NCBI GenBank assembly: GCA_017617575.1
Contig: JAFZVY010000050.1
Coordinates: 1 to 63,085 of the forward strand
Reading direction: 5' to 3'
Source: Bacteroidaceae bacterium
GTDB taxonomy: Bacteria > Bacteroidota > Bacteroidia > Bacteroidales > Bacteroidaceae
DNA: 63,085 bases
Part shown: piece by piece, positions 58,661-63,085 of the stretch
Layout of the letters: each line of letters starts with the position of its first letter
How positions within the stretch are numbered: the stretch's first letter is position 1
Notes under the pieces: model-generated
Seen by the model: the letters and a program-made list of their open reading frames with translations, nothing else
What the model was told of the DNA's origin: nothing
The model's database searches: none
Translations under genes and position numbers: made by a program

Positions 58661-59044
58661 TCAGTCGAGATATAGGATATTGAGTTCCGCATGGTTAGCG
58701 GTCTTGTGGCTCAGGTCGACGTAGTCGCTCTGTGCACGAAACTGGCGTATGCGTTCGTTGCCCATTCCGTCGCTGACCGTAACTACTCCCTCGATGGTCA
58801 CAGAGTATGCTCCGCGAAGGAGTTCAACCTCCAGACGGGAGTCACGGAACTGTGAACTCGTAGTGGCCTGCCTCGTGTTCACGTTCACCACTACCGCCTG
58901 AGCCTGAATGTTAGTGATTGATGCACTATCGGGAGTGCGGAGCGTGATATATGCAGTGGAGAAGATGTCGTTCTCCTCCTTGTGGCACGACACAATCAGG
59001 GATGCCAAAGCCACGATGAGCGTAATGAGTATCTTATGGTTCAT
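58661..59044 (-). CDS. Small lipoprotein of the TonB receptor operon
   Basis: A 127-aa protein I do not recognise by family. It has a signal peptide with lipobox VSC (LASLIVSCHKEEND), then a single beta-rich domain (AYITLRTPDSASITNIQAQ, RGAYSVTIEGVVTV). The start at 59044 is clear: ATG overlaps the TGA stop of the TonB receptor gene (ATGA). The longer frame from 59146 reads through the receptor gene. Tight coupling argues that it works with the receptor at the outer membrane. Confidence 0.8.
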   Translation of the reverse strand: MNHKILITLIVALASLIVSCHKEENDIFSTAYITLRTPDSASITNIQAQAVVVNVNTRQATTSSQFRDSRLEVELLRGAYSVTIEGVVTVSDGMGNERIRQFRAQSDYVDLSHKTANHAELNILYLD

Positions 59045-61845
59045 AGCTTTAAATTCATTTCGAGTCCGAAGTATGGAGTAACGTGGCGTCGTATCGTAGC
59101 ACCTCGGCTTACGTAGTCGGGCGTGTAGTCCCATAGCTTGTTGCAAAACATCGCCACACTTATACGGTCGGCAAGCAGACGCTTTGTTACCTTGAAGTTG
59201 AGGTTCATGCTGAACGGCACCACGTTGCGCTCGAAATTGGATGGTGAGTTCTCTCGCACAAGGTAGCGGAGGTAGGGATTACTTTCGCACTCATCAGTCC
59301 ACTCGTGAACCGTTCCGTCGGGAGCGATGTAGCTGACTGGGTAGTTATCAACCTCCTTGCGTTGTGAGGATGTGTACCACAGACACTGGGCAGACACCGA
59401 GAATCCGAGACGTAGTCGGGGTACGTTGGTGTCAAGGGTAAAGTTAGTGTTGAAGCTCTCTCGCACCGACCCGTCGTTGTTCTGATATAGACCCACGTAC
59501 TGTATCTGGCGGTTATCAAGCACCTGCGAAGGACGGTAGGCATCCTCCAAGGAATTGTTGTAGGTGGTGCGAAAGTAAGCGCCGTTCACAGTAAGACGGG
59601 TGAGGATGACTGGCACTCTCTCAGTCTCAAACGTATATTCAACGCCCTCCTTCAGCGTGAGGCTACCGTTGGTGTAGTTGTAGTAGCCCGAAAGCTCGTC
59701 TGTCTCCGTGTATGGGAGGTCAGCCAATGACGGAGAAGCACTTAGGCTCGAAGCTTCGATGACGGATGCATCATACTGGCGGAAGTGGTAGGAGTCGTAG
59801 TGAGGCTGACTGCGGAATCCTGATTCCATATTCTCGCGGAAGAGAGTTACCGAGAGGCGGTTGCCACCGATGCTCACATCGGCTGTCAGCTCCATCTTGC
59901 GATTGCGGGCTGGCTCAAGCTTGACGTTACGCGGATTACGCACATAGGTCATTAGGTTGATGCGTCGGTAGTCAGGATTATCGTGATAGTAGTTGAGCTG
60001 CACGAAGTCAAGGTAGAGCATGTCAGGGAAGAGCTGTTCCATGGTTGGCATCTTCGTGTGGCATCCCAATCCTGCGGATAGGCGGATGGTGACTGGCTTG
60101 TCCCCGATGGTGAAGCGTGGCAGCGTATAGCCGAGGTTGGCACGAGGGTCGAGGTAGAAGTGGCTGTGCATCACGTAGTCATTGGGCAGGTTGGTCATGC
60201 ACGATGACCTTACACCTGCCATAAGCTCTAACGTGCCGATACCAAGAGGGAGCTTCATCTGCTCCTCGGCAAAAAAGGACAGGCGACGGTTGGCTGGTAT
60301 GTCGCTCAGTGCCCTCTGGCGTGATGACACACCAGTGTAGGCAGGAGTCATCGGGTCGAATATCTGTCCCCTGCCAAGATTCTTGTCCATATTCCAGTCC
60401 GTTCCGATGAGGAGAGTATTCGTTATCCTTTCGCTTGGCACACGCAGACGGGCATTGAGCTTCATGAACACATTGAGAGGCTTGCCCTCCGTAGCGTGGC
60501 TGCCTATATATTTAAAAGGAAGAATCACGGCATCGTTCTCCCCCTCAGTCTTGGCCGTAGGCGCTATGGTCATGCGCTGAAGCTGCACGAGACGTGTGCG
60601 CTCCGTCTTGTCATACTCATAGGCTGACGACATGGTGGCATCCACGCTTCGCAACCACGTAGCCTTAGCCATCCTGAGCTGGAGGGATAGGTTCGTCGTA
60701 AGGCGATTGTAGCTCGAACGGTACGAGTCCTCCGCACCATGATTGATGTCGGGGTCAGACTTATCGTCGTCGAATGAGCCTGTGTAGTCAATATTGGCAG
60801 AGAAGGTGGCATGATACGCATTGCTTGACCATTGCTTGACCAGTCGGGCAGACAACGTCAGTCGCTTGTAGGTCTCGTACGTGTTGCGAGGATCAGCCTT
60901 GGAGTTCAGGTAGTCAGCACTCACGTTGAGGGTGAGACGTCGGCTCTCCCATTCAGTATCCTTTGCCACGTACATCAGCTTGGAGCCCATGTCCGTCTTT
61001 AGGCGGAAACGGAGATCGCGTCCCCCTTTCCTTCGTTCAATCTTCACCAGACCGCTTGTCAGGTCGCCATACTCCACGGATGGAATGCCCCTGATTATCT
61101 CCACCCTGTCTATGTCGTCAGTGGAGATGGAACGCATATCAACGCCAGCATTGGTATTGTCTCGGTTCGTTGCCGCGGCATCCCACGCACCAGACATGTA
61201 CTGCATATTGGCATTAGTAGATATCGGTGCGCCATCAATGACGAAGCTCGTGCCGAGAGCCGACGTGGCATAGTTGCCGTTGCCTGTGGCAATCTCTCTT
61301 ATATATATGTTATTGGGAGTATTGAGCGAAGGAGTCGATGCCCTACCGCCAGGGAGAAGTTCCAGCAGGTCGGAGAAGCTTGAAGGTTGTAGGTGTTCCA
61401 TTGCCTGCTTCCTTATGACTGAGGCACTTGACAAGCCCCTGCTCTCCTGAGCTGTCACAACCACCTCGCCAAGTGTATTTTTCTCGGAATAAACGGTGAA
61501 CATCTTGTATGTGTTGTCGGGAGTGCGCCCCGTGTCCAGAGGCTTGTAGCCAAGATATGTTATCCTTATGCGTCGACAATCATTTGCCTTGTTGTTTCGG
61601 TCATCTTTCAATCTGCTACTTAGGTCACCATTTTGGGGTATGTCGAAGCGTCCGTCATCATGCGTCACGGCAATCGCCTTACCCGTCTGCCCGTCTGAGA
61701 TGATTGCCCCTACGATAGGCTCTTGGGTGGTAGCATCCAGTACGATGCCCCAGCTAATCGATTGCGCATTAGCTGTTTGAACGGCTGCGGTGAACATCAC
61801 AATCAGTATTATGAATAGCTTTTTCTTTCCTTTATATATAGTCAT
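59041..61845 (-). CDS. TonB-dependent receptor with carboxypeptidase-like domain
   Basis: A 934-aa outer membrane transporter. Signal peptide about 1-27 (AAVQTANAQS). A CarboxypepD_reg-like domain follows (about 30-110, LDATTQEPIVGAIISDGQTG), then the TonB-box-like GEVVVTAQE and a plug with FSDLLELLPGG, VDMRSISTDDIDRVEIIRG and YGDLTSGLVKIERRKGG. The barrel C-terminus is HVTPYFGLEMNLKL. It lacks a SusD partner. It is first in a run with a small lipoprotein, a barrel protein, DUF4876 and an M16 protease. Its promoter carries a variant of the local regulatory motif. Confidence 0.9.
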   Translation of the reverse strand: MTIYKGKKKLFIILIVMFTAAVQTANAQSISWGIVLDATTQEPIVGAIISDGQTGKAIAVTHDDGRFDIPQNGDLSSRLKDDRNNKANDCRRIRITYLGYKPLDTGRTPDNTYKMFTVYSEKNTLGEVVVTAQESRGLSSASVIRKQAMEHLQPSSFSDLLELLPGGRASTPSLNTPNNIYIREIATGNGNYATSALGTSFVIDGAPISTNANMQYMSGAWDAAATNRDNTNAGVDMRSISTDDIDRVEIIRGIPSVEYGDLTSGLVKIERRKGGRDLRFRLKTDMGSKLMYVAKDTEWESRRLTLNVSADYLNSKADPRNTYETYKRLTLSARLVKQWSSNAYHATFSANIDYTGSFDDDKSDPDINHGAEDSYRSSYNRLTTNLSLQLRMAKATWLRSVDATMSSAYEYDKTERTRLVQLQRMTIAPTAKTEGENDAVILPFKYIGSHATEGKPLNVFMKLNARLRVPSERITNTLLIGTDWNMDKNLGRGQIFDPMTPAYTGVSSRQRALSDIPANRRLSFFAEEQMKLPLGIGTLELMAGVRSSCMTNLPNDYVMHSHFYLDPRANLGYTLPRFTIGDKPVTIRLSAGLGCHTKMPTMEQLFPDMLYLDFVQLNYYHDNPDYRRINLMTYVRNPRNVKLEPARNRKMELTADVSIGGNRLSVTLFRENMESGFRSQPHYDSYHFRQYDASVIEASSLSASPSLADLPYTETDELSGYYNYTNGSLTLKEGVEYTFETERVPVILTRLTVNGAYFRTTYNNSLEDAYRPSQVLDNRQIQYVGLYQNNDGSVRESFNTNFTLDTNVPRLRLGFSVSAQCLWYTSSQRKEVDNYPVSYIAPDGTVHEWTDECESNPYLRYLVRENSPSNFERNVVPFSMNLNFKVTKRLLADRISVAMFCNKLWDYTPDYVSRGATIRRHVTPYFGLEMNLKL

Positions 61846-61867
61846 TGATACCCTACTGTTTTTAATG

Positions 61868-61925
61868 CAAAGTTAGGGCAATATTACCTTGCCGTCAATA
61901 CCCAAAACTTGGTATATTTAGGGCA
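61868..61925 (-). promoter_or_regulatory. Promoter of the TonB/M16 operon with motif variant E
   Basis: -7 TAACTTTG at 61868-61875 (minus). On the + strand CAATACCCAAAACTTGGTAT starts at 61896. GGTA (61911) falls exactly where it does in operators A-D, but GAAATC is replaced by TCAATA and the ATACCAT half is absent. It shares CAATACyCAAAA with promoter F. Confidence 0.7.
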
Positions 61926-61961
61926 GGAGTTACCAGTCCAACAGTTAGAAGCATCTGCAGC

Positions 61962-62576
61962 TTACATTTTAGTTCCAATTATCGTAGCGTACGATGGACG
62001 CTTGTGATGGATGCAGGTTTGTCGGAAGCCAGCCTCATCAAGAAGCGACTGGAGCTGTTCTGGAGCATAAGCTGTCATTCCTTCCACTACGCTTGTCCAC
62101 ATGCTCTCAGTATCAACTACCTCCACCATTATGGCAAAGCAACCACCAGGCTTGAGTACCCTATACACCTCCTTCAAGCAGTTTGGCAGGTCAGGCCAAA
62201 AGTAAACAGTCTCAACAGCCGTCACAAGGTCAAACGAATCGTTCTCGTAAGGCAACTGGGCTGCCGTTCCTTGTTCCACGAATACTTGCTTCCCAAGAGC
62301 CTTGGCATTCATGCTCCGTGCCTTCGCCACACTCTCCTCCGAGATATCAATGCCATAAACCCTGCCTCCATTGCTGCGTTTCAGCAGTCTCTGCAGGGTA
62401 GCGCCACCGCCACATCCGATGTCAAGCATCGTCCATCCGTCCTTAATATCAACGAGACTAAGTCCCCAATTAGTTAGGGGAGCATGACATAGGTTCATTA
62501 CTTTCAGCATCATTCTTCCCATCCAACCCTGAGGATGTGCACAATTCGTAAAAAACGTATTCAGTATATTCTTCAT
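61962..62576 (-). CDS. Class I SAM-dependent methyltransferase
   Basis: A 204-aa methyltransferase of the Methyltransf_11/25 type. Motif I is LDIGCGGGATLQRLL (Gly54 region) followed by the acidic GIDIS. Motif II is FDLVTAVETVYFWPD and motif III LKEVYRVLKPGG. There is no signal peptide, so it acts in the cytoplasm. The substrate (small molecule, lipid or quinone-like) is not readable. It lies just upstream of the TonB receptor promoter on the same strand, with its own promoter F, and may be co-regulated with that operon. Confidence 0.9.
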   Translation of the reverse strand: MKNILNTFFTNCAHPQGWMGRMMLKVMNLCHAPLTNWGLSLVDIKDGWTMLDIGCGGGATLQRLLKRSNGGRVYGIDISEESVAKARSMNAKALGKQVFVEQGTAAQLPYENDSFDLVTAVETVYFWPDLPNCLKEVYRVLKPGGCFAIMVEVVDTESMWTSVVEGMTAYAPEQLQSLLDEAGFRQTCIHHKRPSYATIIGTKM

Positions 62577-62596
62577 AACTTATTGTTTTTTTTGCG

Positions 62597-62652
62597 CAAA
62601 GATACGCCGAAGGTATGTAAGATGCAATACTCAAAAATGGGGTATTTTTCCT
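62597..62652 (-). promoter_or_regulatory. Promoter of the methyltransferase gene with motif variant F
   Basis: -7 TATCTTTG at 62597-62604. Then 19 nt, GCAATAC, TCAAAAATGG and GGTATTTTTCC. It shares the CAATACyCAAAA core and its position with promoter E. GGGGTATTTTTCC also occurs at 82-94. Confidence 0.65.
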
Positions 62653-62703
62653 TACTCTTCCTATTGGTTTATACCCAAACGTGATTATTTCTTCCATAGC
62701 ATT

Positions 62704-62948
62704 TCTGGTTCTACGAGAAATCGTGTGGGTGATTTTTTTCTCCAACCACGAACCCTTAGCACGACGTAGTCAATAAACACGAACTTTCAAGTCCTCTTGT
62801 TAGTTTATTACACTAAGACAACCTGTGTTGTCTGCGAATGGCACAAATGCTGTTCAGATGATTGACGGGCTAAAATGATTCGTGTAATTGGTTACGCCGA
62901 GCTAAAGGTTCGTGGTTAAAACAAATTATCCACACAAAATCTTGCGAA
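62704..62948. repeat. MITE-like element with long imperfect inverted ends
   Basis: AACCACGAACCCTTAGC (62744-62760) pairs with GCTAAAGGTTCGTGGTT (62901-62917). The pairing extends inwards (CGTAGTCAATAAACACGAA against TTCGTGTAATTGGTTACG) and, more loosely, outwards to 62704 and 62948. A small AGACAACCTGTGTTGTCT hairpin lies in the middle. CAAGATTTTGTGTGG (62930-62944, minus) also occurs at 26844-26858. It contains no gene. Confidence 0.75.
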
Positions 62949-62995
62949 CTGTACGGTTGAGAACACAGAAATATTAGTGTTTTTTAATCTCCCAC

Positions 62996-63085
62996 AGAGC
63001 TCACAGAGCACACAGAGTTTTTATTCTTAATCCTCTGATTTATTTAGAGCTCACAGAGGTCGCTTGCGCTCCGTGGAGCTCTCAG
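62996..63085. repeat. 9-bp CACAGAG repeat and inverted sequence at the window edge
   Basis: CACAGAGCT, CACAGAGCA and CACAGAG follow one another in 9-bp steps. AGAGCTCACAGAG (63046 on) is nearly the complement of CTCCGTGGAGCTCT at the edge. The structure is cut by the window end. Together with the element at 62704 this accounts for the last 509 bp; no gene is seen. Confidence 0.6.

Noticed and set aside
62470-62745. 91-codon leftward frame near the right end
   Set aside because: Runs through the promoter and start of the methyltransferase gene in another frame; not protein-like.
62744-62917. Riboswitch or tRNA at the right end
   Set aside because: The inverted ends and second-site similarity fit a MITE-like element better; no tRNA arms or known aptamer features are recognisable.

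Overview
The window comes from a Bacteroidota chromosome, most probably Prevotella/Segatella-like. The evidence is: the TAnnTTTG -7 promoter element in front of at least sixteen genes, SusC/SusD and TonB receptor genes, lipoproteins with SxC-type lipoboxes, a secreted glycoside hydrolase with a type IX-like C-terminal sorting tail, an HU-HIG DNA-binding protein, and families (DUF4625, DUF4876, DUF2723, a DUF6850-like barrel) typical of this phylum. No tRNA, rRNA or CRISPR array was recognised.

Layout. 0.1-10.7 kb is housekeeping: ribD, an Lrp/AsnC regulator, three FKBP-type prolyl isomerases (two exported, one cytoplasmic), dprA, a thioesterase, argS, an RNase H and queG. 10.9-24.1 kb holds an exported serpin, a polysaccharide deacetylase with a DUF2723 membrane protein, RNase R, an epimerase, a PAP2/Aur1-like lipid enzyme, a MATE transporter and an HU-like protein. 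24.6-26.7 kb is an AT-richer type II restriction-modification pair. 27.3-36 kb has a multidomain GH5-like secreted enzyme, a DAACS transporter with a phosphate-binding-protein-like partner, and a TonB receptor downstream of a probable metal-binding lipoprotein. 36.5-45 kb has a SusD and a SusC gene separated by about 3.5 kb of defence-type accessory genes (lone nucleotidyltransferase, GIY-YIG/DUF4357, PIN toxin and antitoxin). 45.2-48.5 kb is an orphan NarL-type response regulator followed by two PLP-dependent sulfur amino-acid enzymes. 48.5-52.4 kb is a TonB receptor locus with two His-rich DUF4625 lipoproteins. 52.8-61.9 kb is a same-strand block encoding a TonB receptor, three envelope proteins and an M16 protease, preceded by a methyltransferase gene.

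Two non-coding patterns stand out. First, four promoters (upstream of the phosphate-binding-like gene, the metal lipoprotein, susD and susC) carry one composite operator, GAAATC-N10-GGTA-N5-ATACCAT on the + strand, always exactly 19 nt from the -7 element. This defines a local regulon whose best candidate regulator is the orphan response regulator divergent from susC. A related but different motif sits at the same place in two further promoters at the right end. Second, at least eleven intergenic sites carry short repeat arrays whose sequences differ from site to site but whose spacing is 11, 22 or 33 bp (single-base deviations at three sites), often as inverted arms. A second class repeats every 7 bp, and one 7-bp element lies in frame inside a TonB receptor gene. 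I know of no description of these phased arrays.
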